Assembly: GCA_903872875.1 (NCBI GenBank)
Contig: CAIQMJ010000242.1
Location: 1 to 6,088 of the forward strand
DNA: 6,088 bases
From: an uncultured Variovorax sp.
GTDB taxonomy: Bacteria > Pseudomonadota > Gammaproteobacteria > Burkholderiales > Burkholderiaceae_C
Reading direction: 5' to 3'
Below, piece after piece: positions 1-5,786 of this stretch (position 1 is its first letter; every line of letters starts with the position of its first letter). The notes below the pieces were generated by a model. That model ran no database searches, was not told the DNA's origin, and saw only the letters and a program-made list of their open reading frames with translations. The position numbers and the translations under genes are program-made.

Positions 1-439
1 AGCGCCCCATCGCCACCAGCAGCAGCACGACCAGCACCACGGCCGCGACCAGCGTGCCGGTGCCGACCACCTTGGGAATGCCGTTGATGCCGAGCGCGCC
101 GTTGGTCAGCTCGACCCAGTTCTGCGTGGCCGACAGCACGATCTGCACGAAGGCCAGCGTCGCGACCGCCTGGAACACGCCGCGCAGCCGTGCGAGCGGC
201 ACCGCGAGCAGCGCACTGGCGGCCGTACCGAGCGCCATGCCGGCGGCCACTGCGAACGCAGGCGACCAGCCGGCGCGTGTCACCAGCAGCGCCGCCGCAT
301 AGGCGCCGAGCGCCGCGAAGCCCGCTGTGCCGAGCGAGAACACGCCCGCGCGCAACACCACGTACTGGCTGGTCGCGAGCAGCGCGTTGACCAGGACCAG
401 GTCGAACAGCGACGCGTAGGTGAAGAGGAAATCCATCAT
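1..439 (-). CDS. livM: Branched-chain amino acid-type ABC transporter permease LivM (C-terminus beyond window)
   Basis: This is the inner-membrane permease that pairs with LivH in a HAAT-family importer. Reading the reverse strand from 439 gives 146 residues with no stop before the edge. The protein is hydrophobic, with several membrane segments. It contains the LivM hallmarks SLGTAGFAALGAYAAALL (about residues 35-52), RLRGVFQAVATLAF (84-97) and TNGALGINGIP (112-122), the last matching the usual TxGxxGxxGIP loop. The ATG at 439-437 overlaps the livH stop as ATGA, which implies translational coupling. A second ATG follows directly at 436-434, so the exact initiating Met is ambiguous by one codon. 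LivM proteins usually run to about 300 or more residues, so roughly half is missing, including the EAA loop that would contact the ATPase. The family call is firm. The substrate cannot be read from the permease and need not be an amino acid. Confidence 0.93.
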   Translation of the reverse strand, partial: MMDFLFTYASLFDLVLVNALLATSQYVVLRAGVFSLGTAGFAALGAYAAALLVTRAGWSPAFAVAAGMALGTAASALLAVPLARLRGVFQAVATLAFVQIVLSATQNWVELTNGALGINGIPKVVGTGTLVAAVVLVVLLLVAMGR

Positions 440-1329
440 GCGCGCCTCACTCGCATGGTGGCGCCGGCCTGGCCGAACAGGCCGGTCGGCTTGACCAGGA
501 TCACGACGAACAGCGCGAGGAAGACGATGGCTTCGGCCACGCCGGCCGACACGTAGGCCACGCTCATGGTCTGCACCAGCCCGATCGCCAGGCCCGCGAT
601 CAGCGCGCCGGGAATGCTGCCGAGCCCGCCGAGGATCACGATCACGAAGGCGCGCAGCAGCAGTGGCTCGCCCATCGTGAAGTGAACGGAATTGAAGACC
701 AGCCCGATCAGCACGCCCGCCATGCCCGCGAGCGCGCCGGAGATGAAGAACACCTGCATGTTGACCCAGCCCGGGTTGATGCCCAGCAGCCGTGCCGTCT
801 GCTCAGAGAAGGCCACAGCGCGGATGCGCCGGCCGAATTCGGTGCGGTAGAGATAGAACACCAGCCCCGCCACCATCAGCAGCACCAGCCCGATGATGAC
901 CAGTTGCAGCAGCTGGATGCGCAGTCCGAACACGCGATAGATCACCACCGGGAACGCGTCGAAGGGGAAGCGCATGACCGCGGTGTTCGACACCTTCTGC
1001 GCCAGCGCGAGCAGCACCAGGTCGGCGCCGATCGACGAGACGATGGCCGAGAACTCCGGCGCGCCGCGGCGCCGCAGCGGCCGGAAGGCCACGATGTCGA
1101 GCAGCACCGACAGCAGGCCGCCGGCCACCATGCCGATGATCAGTGCCAGCCCGATCGGCAGGTCCAGCGCGACGACCGCGTAGAGCCCCGCGAAGGCGCC
1201 CCACATGAACACCGAACCGTGCGCCATGTTCATGATGTGGTTGACCCCGAAGAGCAGCGTGAAGCCGAGCGCGAACAGCCCGTACACGCTGCCCACCACG
1301 AGGCCATTGAGGATCTGCTGAAGCAGCAT
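436..1329 (-). CDS. livH: Branched-chain amino acid-type ABC transporter permease LivH
   Basis: This is a complete 297-residue inner-membrane permease of the HAAT family and partner of LivM; the family norm is about 290-300 residues. It begins MLLQQILNGLVVGSVYGLFA and continues through multiple hydrophobic helices. The cytoplasmic EAA-type loop that docks on the ATPases is at about residues 163-185 (TEFGRRIRAVAF, then ARLLGIN). The conserved ILGGLGSIPGALIAG segment is at about 232-246, and PTGLFG at 281-286 ends the last membrane segment. The frame stays open upstream to 1623, but that extension is Arg/Pro-rich, non-membranous and lies over the divergent promoter region. The ATG at 1329 has a good Shine-Dalgarno site and fits the family N-terminus. 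The gene is divergent from the NTF2/P450/binding-protein genes and overlaps livM by 4 bp. No binding-protein gene lies beside it on its own strand within the window, so the two on the plus strand are the natural candidates to serve it. Confidence 0.95.
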   Translation of the reverse strand: MLLQQILNGLVVGSVYGLFALGFTLLFGVNHIMNMAHGSVFMWGAFAGLYAVVALDLPIGLALIIGMVAGGLLSVLLDIVAFRPLRRRGAPEFSAIVSSIGADLVLLALAQKVSNTAVMRFPFDAFPVVIYRVFGLRIQLLQLVIIGLVLLMVAGLVFYLYRTEFGRRIRAVAFSEQTARLLGINPGWVNMQVFFISGALAGMAGVLIGLVFNSVHFTMGEPLLLRAFVIVILGGLGSIPGALIAGLAIGLVQTMSVAYVSAGVAEAIVFLALFVVILVKPTGLFGQAGATMRVRRA

Positions 1330-1336
1330 GTCTCGA

Positions 1337-1344
1337 CTTCCTTT
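1337..1344 (-). promoter_or_regulatory. Ribosome binding site that fixes the livH start
   Basis: On the minus strand this reads AAAGGAAG and lies 7 nt upstream of the ATG at 1329. It supports that start over the longer open frame reaching 1623, whose upstream part has no recognisable membrane-protein N-terminus. Confidence 0.7.
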
Positions 1345-1436
1345 CTTGTTGTGGAACGCCCATGGAAAGGCGCGGCGCAGGGGCGTGTTCCCCGTCGTGG
1401 CGGGAGGATAGGTGCGGCTCCGGCGCAGGTATGTCC

Positions 1437-1448
1437 CCCACCGGTGGG
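1437..1448. repeat. 12-bp perfect palindrome, candidate operator
   Basis: CCCACCGGTGGG is its own reverse complement. With one extra C on the left side the symmetry extends outward to GTCCC on the left and GGGAC on the right (1433-1450). It lies 107 bp upstream of the livH start and 152 bp upstream of the plus-strand operon start, a reasonable place for a dimeric regulator acting on both directions. In GC-rich DNA such palindromes can also arise by chance, so its function is inference. Confidence 0.35.
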
Positions 1449-1600
1449 ACGGGCATGCGCGCCCGGCGCCAAGGGTTCGCGCGTCCCTTCGCAGGGTGAC
1501 AGACCGCGGCGCGCGACGGCCGTAGCCTGCGAAGCCCCGCAGCGGTCCCTGCCACCGCGCCCACGCCCACCCACTGCCGCACCCACTCCGAGAAGACCGC

Positions 1601-2056
1601 ATGACCTTCAGACGCCTTCCCACCGACGACGAACTCGCGATCCGCGACCTGTTCGCGCGCTACGGCCATCTGGCCGACGTCGGCAACCCCGACTTCGTGT
1701 CCCTGTTCACGGAGGACGCGACCTGGTCGCGGGCCAATTCGCCACCGCAATCGATGGGCGGCTCGGGCTTGCCGCCCGAGACGATCCAGGGCCACGACAA
1801 GCTGCTCGGGATGATGAGCGAGACGATGCAGAAGCGCTTCCGCCAGCTGATGCGCCACCAGATGACCGACTTCTACGTCGAGCCCGGCAACGGCCCCGAC
1901 GACGCCATCGGCCATTCGCGCGCGCTGATCACCGACTGGCGCGACGGCCCCGGAAAGATCGCGATGTTCGGTACCTACACCACACGCTTCGCGCGCACCG
2001 CGGACGGCTGGCGCATCCGCGCCGTGTCGGTCGAAGTGCTGCCGCGCGGCGACTGA
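1601..2056 (+). CDS. NTF2-like / SnoaL-like (SnoaL_4-type) family protein
   Basis: This 151-residue cytoplasmic protein has no signal peptide or membrane segment, and its length is normal for a single NTF2-fold cone. The N-terminal helix IRDLFARYGHLADVGN (14-29) leads into DFVSLFTEDATW (31-42), the usual SnoaL_4 opening. The central RHQMTDFYV (85-93) and the C-terminal strands GTYTTRFART (124-133) and DGWRIRAVSVEVL (135-147) complete the fold pattern. Asp26 and His86 fall where scytalone dehydratase has its Asp/His active-site pair, by memory-based alignment. Members of this fold include dehydratases, isomerases, polyketide cyclases and non-catalytic subunits, so the reaction cannot be named. 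It is the first gene of the plus-strand operon, 40 bp ahead of the P450. That position suggests it acts on the P450 product or on a related intermediate. The fold assignment is secure; the catalytic role is a guess. Confidence 0.85.
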   Translation: MTFRRLPTDDELAIRDLFARYGHLADVGNPDFVSLFTEDATWSRANSPPQSMGGSGLPPETIQGHDKLLGMMSETMQKRFRQLMRHQMTDFYVEPGNGPDDAIGHSRALITDWRDGPGKIAMFGTYTTRFARTADGWRIRAVSVEVLPRGD

Positions 2057-2096
2057 ACCCCTTGATGCCACGCCCACTTCCCACGAAGGAGACGCC

Positions 2097-3329
2097 ATGA
2101 GCGCACTGAGTCCCATATCCGCCGACGCCCGCCCGCTGGACACGCTGCCCGAACCGCCGGTACTCGACGAGGATCCGTTCTCCGACGAGAACCTGGCCAA
2201 CCCCTACCCGCTGTTCGAGCGCATGCGCGAAGCACCGGTGGTCTTCATCAAGCCGCACGGCTACTACGCGGTCGGCCGCCATGCCGAGAGCGGCATCGTC
2301 GCGTCCGACTACGCACGCTTCACGGTCGAGGGCGGCGTCGGCCTGAGCGACATCCGCAAGCCGGGCGCCTGGCGCACGCGCAGTCCGATCAGCGAGGTCG
2401 ACCCGCCCGAGCACACCGGTGTGCGCGCCGCGCTGCAGAAGGTGCTGTCGCCGCTGGTCGTGAAGCAGTGGCGCGAAAAGTTCCAGGAGCGCGCGGAAGA
2501 GGTGGCCGAGCGCGCCGTCGCCAAGGGCGAGGTCGACGGCGTGTCCGACGTGGTCGAGGCCTTCGTGCTCAGCGTGTTCCCCGAGGTCTTCGGCGTCGAC
2601 ATTCCGCCCGAACGCATGACCATCACGGGCGAACTGAACTTCAACCAGCTCGGGCCGAACAACGCCCGGCTGGAACGCGCAGCCGCCCGCGCCGAGCCGG
2701 TGATGGCCTGGTATGCCGACATCCTGCTGCGCAAGCACATGAAGCCGGGTGGCTTCGGCGAGGCGATCTACCTGGCCGAGGACCGCGGCGAGTTCGCGGC
2801 CGGCACCGCGCCGCTGCACGTGCGCAGCTTCTTCCGCGCCGGCGTCGACACCACCATCGGCGGCATCGGCGCCACGCTGAACCTGCTGGCGCGCCACCCC
2901 GAGCAGTTCGCCCGGGTGAAGGCCGACCCGGCGCTGATCAAGGGCGCGTTCGAAGAGGCACTGCGGCTGGAATCGCCGGCGCAGGTGATGTTCCGCACCA
3001 CCACGGGCGACGTCGAACTCGGCGGCTACCGGCTCAAGGCGGACACCAAGGTCGGCTACCACATGGGTGCGGCCAACCGCGACCCGCGCCAATGGACCGA
3101 CCCCGACACCTTCGACGTGACGCGCAAGACCGTCGGCGTGCACCGCGCCTTCGGCCACGGCTCGCACGTATGCATCGGCCAGATGATCTCGCGGCTCGAA
3201 GCCGAATGCATCCTGGGCGCGCTGATCCGGCGCGTATCGGCGATCGAGCCGACCGGCCCCGCGCGGCCGCGCCTGGTCAACGCGCTGCGCACGCTCGACA
3301 CGCTGCCGCTGCGGCTCGTGCGCGCCTGA
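2097..3329 (+). CDS. Cytochrome P450, CYP199A-like (probable aromatic carboxylate monooxygenase)
   Basis: This 410-residue soluble bacterial class I P450 would use O2 and two electrons from a ferredoxin to hydroxylate or O-dealkylate its substrate. The I-helix carries AGVDTT (248-253), with the acid-alcohol pair Asp251/Thr252. The ExxR motif is Glu287-Arg290. The heme loop is FGHGSHVCIG (352-361), with Cys359 as axial ligand. Stretches such as GVGLSD (80-85), LSVFPE (158-163), KPGGFG (216-221), FRTTTGDVELGG (299-310) and ANRDPR (326-331) resemble CYP199A2/A4 of Rhodopseudomonas palustris, para-substituted benzoate oxidases. Arg93, Ser96, Arg243 and Ser244 align with residues I recall as binding the benzoate carboxylate there. 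The start has a strong AAGGAGA Shine-Dalgarno at 2086-2092. Binding-protein genes follow after 46 bp. No ferredoxin or reductase gene is visible. The P450 call is certain and CYP199A kinship likely; the exact substrate is not known. Confidence 0.96.
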   Translation: MSALSPISADARPLDTLPEPPVLDEDPFSDENLANPYPLFERMREAPVVFIKPHGYYAVGRHAESGIVASDYARFTVEGGVGLSDIRKPGAWRTRSPISEVDPPEHTGVRAALQKVLSPLVVKQWREKFQERAEEVAERAVAKGEVDGVSDVVEAFVLSVFPEVFGVDIPPERMTITGELNFNQLGPNNARLERAAARAEPVMAWYADILLRKHMKPGGFGEAIYLAEDRGEFAAGTAPLHVRSFFRAGVDTTIGGIGATLNLLARHPEQFARVKADPALIKGAFEEALRLESPAQVMFRTTTGDVELGGYRLKADTKVGYHMGAANRDPRQWTDPDTFDVTRKTVGVHRAFGHGSHVCIGQMISRLEAECILGALIRRVSAIEPTGPARPRLVNALRTLDTLPLRLVRA

Positions 3330-3375
3330 AGACGCTTTCTCGACGGTCCACACAGAACGATTCCAGGAGACAGAC

Positions 3376-4527
3376 ATGACGACACATCGCAGAACGGCCA
3401 TTGCAGCCACCACGGCCACCCTCTTCCTGCTGGCCAGCGGCATGGCCGCCGCGCAGGGCACGCCCGGCGCCAACGAGATCCGGGTCGGCGTCTTCAACTC
3501 GCTGACGGGCGTGTACGCCTTCGGCGGCGTGCCGATCCAGAACGCGATGAAGATGGCGCTCGAGGAGGCCAACCAGAAGGGCTTGCCGGGCGGCGCGAAG
3601 ATCCGCGTCATCGAAGGCGACACCGGCAGCGAAAAGGCGCAGGTCATCAACCTCGTGAACCAGTTCGCCAAGCGCGACCAGGTGGCGCTGATCATCGGCC
3701 CGACCACCAGCCTCGAGGCGCTGGCCGGCGCGCCGGTCGCCAACGACCTGCAGGTGCCGATCATCGCGATCGGCAGCTCCAACGACATCCTCGCGACCGG
3801 CCCGTGGGCCTTCAAGGTGCAGGCCTTCGCGCCGGACATCATGGGCTTCCTGGGCAAGCAGGCGGTCGAGAAGGTCGGCGTGAAGCGCCTGACCGTGGTG
3901 TACGACCAGGGCAGCGAGGGCTACATCTCGCAGGCCGCCGCGCTGCGCGACTACATGAAGAACGCGGGCGTGAAGATCGTCTCGGAAGAAAAGATCCTGG
4001 CGAGCGACAGCAACTTCCTCGCGCTCGCCACCAAGATCTCCGACCAGGGGACCGATGCGGTCTTCATCGCTGCACCGGCCGAACTGTCGGCCAACTTCTT
4101 CATCCAGCTGCGCCAGGCCGGGCTCGACCCGAAGGTGAAGTTCATCGGCCCCTCGACCCTCGCCTCGCAGGGCTTCGTCAAGACCGGCGGCAAGGCGGTG
4201 GAAGGCACGCTGATGGTGTCGGACTATTCGCCGATGGCGGCGTCGCCGATGAACCAGGCCTTCATCGAGGGCTACAAGGCGCGCTACAAGGTCGCGCCCG
4301 ACAACTGGGCCGCCATGGGCTACACCATCGGCCAGCTCGCGGCCCAGGCGATCCAGAACGCCGGACCCAACCCCGACCGCAAGCGCATCCGCGACGAGAT
4401 CGGCAAGCTCAACAAGGTTCCGGTGGTGATCGGCAGCGGTACCTGGAGCGTCAACAGCGCGCGCCAGCCGAGCTACGGCGGCGTGCTGCTGACGGTGAAG
4501 GACGGCGGCTTCGTCGCGGTGCAGTGA
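3376..4527 (+). CDS. ABC transporter periplasmic substrate-binding protein (LivK/Peripla_BP_6 type), copy 1
   Basis: This 383-residue periplasmic binding protein of the branched-chain amino acid/amide/aromatic acid class delivers ligand to LivH/LivM-type permeases. It has a cleavable signal peptide: basic HRR at 4-6, a hydrophobic core, and a likely cut after Ala26 (MAAA|QG). There is no lipobox Cys. The mature part shows the type I fold: IRVGVFNSLTG (35-45), VPIQNAMKMALEEAN (52-66), the ligand-loop candidate IGPTTSLEAL (107-116), GSSND (133-137), YDQGSEGY (176-183) and a C-terminal lobe with AAMGYTIGQLAA (312-323). AGGAGA at 3365-3370, 5 nt upstream, supports the ATG. It sits 46 bp after the P450 and 37 bp before its paralogue. 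HAAT binding proteins in R. palustris and relatives bind aromatic acids as well as amino acids. Given the P450 neighbour, an aromatic carboxylate is my preferred but unproven ligand. Confidence 0.94.
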   Translation: MTTHRRTAIAATTATLFLLASGMAAAQGTPGANEIRVGVFNSLTGVYAFGGVPIQNAMKMALEEANQKGLPGGAKIRVIEGDTGSEKAQVINLVNQFAKRDQVALIIGPTTSLEALAGAPVANDLQVPIIAIGSSNDILATGPWAFKVQAFAPDIMGFLGKQAVEKVGVKRLTVVYDQGSEGYISQAAALRDYMKNAGVKIVSEEKILASDSNFLALATKISDQGTDAVFIAAPAELSANFFIQLRQAGLDPKVKFIGPSTLASQGFVKTGGKAVEGTLMVSDYSPMAASPMNQAFIEGYKARYKVAPDNWAAMGYTIGQLAAQAIQNAGPNPDRKRIRDEIGKLNKVPVVIGSGTWSVNSARQPSYGGVLLTVKDGGFVAVQ

Positions 4528-4564
4528 TCGCCCCGGCATCCAGAACAAAGAGAAAGAGACATCC

Positions 4565-5704
4565 ATGACGACATCCAATCGCAGGACCGTGATCGCGGCC
4601 GCCGCACTGCTCGCCGCCAGCGGCTTCGCCCTGGCGCAAGGCACGCCGAAGGAACTGCCGGTGGGCGTGTTCAACGGGCTCACCGGCAGCTATGCCTACG
4701 GCGGCGTGCCGATCCAGAACGGCATCAAGCTCGCGCTGGAAGAGGCCAACCAGAAGGGCCTGCCGGGCGGTGCGAAGTTCAGGATCATCGAAGGCGATTC
4801 GGCCGGCGACAAGGCGCAGGCGATCAGCCTGGTCAACCAGTTCGCCAAGCGCGACCAGGTGCTGATGATCCTTGGGCCGACCACCAGCTTCGAGGCACTG
4901 GGCGCGGCGCCGGTCGCCAACGAACTGCAGGTGCCGCTGTTCGCCAACGGCAGCGCCAACGACATCCTCGCGACCGGCCCGTGGGCCTTCAAGGTGCAGG
5001 CCTATGCGACCGACATCATGGGCTTCCTGAGCAAGTTCACGATGGAGAAGCTCGGGGCCAGGCGCATCACGCTGATCACCGACCAGAGCAACGACGGCTA
5101 CGTGGCGCAGAAGGCCGCGTTCCTGAAGGAGGTGAAGGCCGCGGGCGCGCAGATCGTGAGCGACGAGTCGATCCTCGGCAGCGACAGCAACTTCCTCGCG
5201 CTCGCGACCAAGGTGTCGAACCAGGACACCGACGTGGTGTTCGTCGCCGCGCCGGCCGAGTTGTCGGCCAACCTGCTGATCCAGATGCGGCAGGCCGGTG
5301 TCGACTCGAAGGTCAGGTTCGTCGGCCCGTCGACGCTCGCATCGCTCAACTTCATCAAGATCGGCGGCAAGGCGGTCGAAGGCACGTACGTGGTGTCGGA
5401 CTACGCGCCCAACAATCCGTCGCCTGCCAACATGGCCTTCGTCAGTGCCTACACCGCGCGCTACAAGAGCCCGCCCGATGTGTGGGCCGCGATGGGCTAC
5501 ACCATCGGCCAGCTTGCCGCCCAGGCGGTGCAGAACGCGGGGCCGAACCCGGACCGCACGAAGCTGCGCGACGAGATCGGCAAGCTCAACAAGGTTCCGG
5601 TGGTGATCGGCAGCGGCACCTGGAGCGTGAACAGCGCACGCCAGCCGAGCTATGGCGGCGTGCTGCTGCAGGTGAAGGGCGGGACGTTCGCGACGGTGCA
5701 GTGA
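4565..5704 (+). CDS. ABC transporter periplasmic substrate-binding protein (LivK/Peripla_BP_6 type), copy 2
   Basis: This 379-residue paralogue follows copy 1 directly. The signal peptide has RR at 6-7, a hydrophobic stretch and a probable cut after Ala24 (FALA|QG). The Arg pair is only loosely Tat-like, so Sec export is more likely. The mature sequence aligns to copy 1 without gaps over the last 347 residues, with about 252 identities by hand count (about 73%). Differences fall in places that may touch ligand: GPTTSF (104-109) against GPTTSL, ANGSAN (127-132) against AIGSSN, and TDQSNDGY (172-179) against YDQGSEGY. The C-terminal segment from RDEIG (335-339) to GVLL (365-368) is identical to copy 1. 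The Shine-Dalgarno is weak (GAGA at 4556-4559), which may mean lower or coupled translation. The two copies may give one permease two ligand specificities or affinities. This is the last gene of the operon, facing an ArsR-type gene. Confidence 0.94.
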   Translation: MTTSNRRTVIAAAALLAASGFALAQGTPKELPVGVFNGLTGSYAYGGVPIQNGIKLALEEANQKGLPGGAKFRIIEGDSAGDKAQAISLVNQFAKRDQVLMILGPTTSFEALGAAPVANELQVPLFANGSANDILATGPWAFKVQAYATDIMGFLSKFTMEKLGARRITLITDQSNDGYVAQKAAFLKEVKAAGAQIVSDESILGSDSNFLALATKVSNQDTDVVFVAAPAELSANLLIQMRQAGVDSKVRFVGPSTLASLNFIKIGGKAVEGTYVVSDYAPNNPSPANMAFVSAYTARYKSPPDVWAAMGYTIGQLAAQAVQNAGPNPDRTKLRDEIGKLNKVPVVIGSGTWSVNSARQPSYGGVLLQVKGGTFATVQ

Positions 5705-5733
5705 TACGCCGCTTCGATGCCACGGCGCGTGCA

Positions 5734-5786
5734 CGTCCGACCTTCGCGGCAACGGACGCATTCGGGCCGGCGTTGCTTACCCGGCC
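5734..5786. terminator. Hairpins in the convergent gap, possible terminators
   Basis: Between the end of the second binding-protein gene (5704) and the convergent ArsR-type gene there is a 6-bp inverted repeat CGTCCG (5734-5739) / CGGACG (5753-5758) with a 13-nt loop. A second one, GGCCGG (5765-5770) / CCGGCC (5781-5786), has the ArsR stop codon in its loop. Neither is followed by a T-run on either strand, so neither is a classic intrinsic terminator. They may only slow polymerase or stabilise 3' ends. The 72-bp gap holds no gene. Confidence 0.25.

Larger units (their letters stand above)
1330..1600. promoter_or_regulatory. Divergent intergenic region between livH and the NTF2/P450 operon
   Basis: These 271 bp separate two divergent transcription units and should hold both promoters. 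I cannot point to a convincing sigma70 -10/-35 pair on either strand. The best minus-strand -10-like element is TATCCT near 1406-1411, without a good -35. The region contains a perfect 12-bp palindrome at 1437-1448. It also has a small AAGGG/CCCTT inverted repeat at 1471-1475 and 1485-1489, whose right arm could alternatively pair with AGGG at 1493-1496. The open frames that cross the region on both strands are Arg/Pro/Ala-rich and look like GC-rich background. The plus-strand side ends in a modest GAGAAG Shine-Dalgarno at 1590-1595, 5 nt before the ATG at 1601. Confidence 0.55.
3376..5704 (+). repeat. Tandem gene duplication of substrate-binding protein genes
   Basis: The two binding-protein genes are direct repeats about 1.18 kb apart. 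Identity is uneven. A 48-bp stretch at 3779-3826 is identical to 4956-5003. A 50-bp stretch at 4390-4439 is identical to 5567-5616. The wider tract 4390-4491 against 5567-5668 has only four differences in 102 bp, all synonymous. Other segments, such as 3877-3966 against 5053-5142, are clearly more diverged. The copies are old enough to differ at about a quarter of residues, yet parts look recently homogenised or very strongly constrained. Confidence 0.85.

Noticed and set aside
1330..1623. N-terminal extension of livH to an upstream start at 1623
   Set aside because: The extension is Arg/Pro-rich, overlaps the divergent gene start and has no family counterpart. The ATG at 1329 has a good ribosome binding site.
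682..2100. Long plus-strand open frame (472 codons) antisense to livH
   Set aside because: The translation is dominated by His/Gln/Asp/Arg repeats produced by reading the livH antisense, and no domain is visible.
803..2200. Long minus-strand open frame (465 codons) across livH, the intergenic region and the NTF2-like gene
   Set aside because: It reads Arg/Ala/Gly/His-rich low-complexity sequence with no recognisable domain. It overlaps two well-supported genes in other frames and is a GC-rich shadow.
1929..3857. 642-codon minus-strand open frame opposite the P450
   Set aside because: The P450 on the plus strand has all family motifs. The antisense product resembles no family and is a codon-bias artefact.
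4565..4640. Tat signal peptide on binding protein copy 2
   Set aside because: An Arg pair is present, but the rest of the Tat consensus is poor and copy 1 has an ordinary Sec-like signal, so Sec export is preferred.
3277..5761. Two long minus-strand frames (3277-4683 and 4451-5761) opposite the binding-protein genes
   Set aside because: They resemble each other only because the sense genes are paralogues. The His/Arg/Asp-rich products have no domain and no plausible signals.
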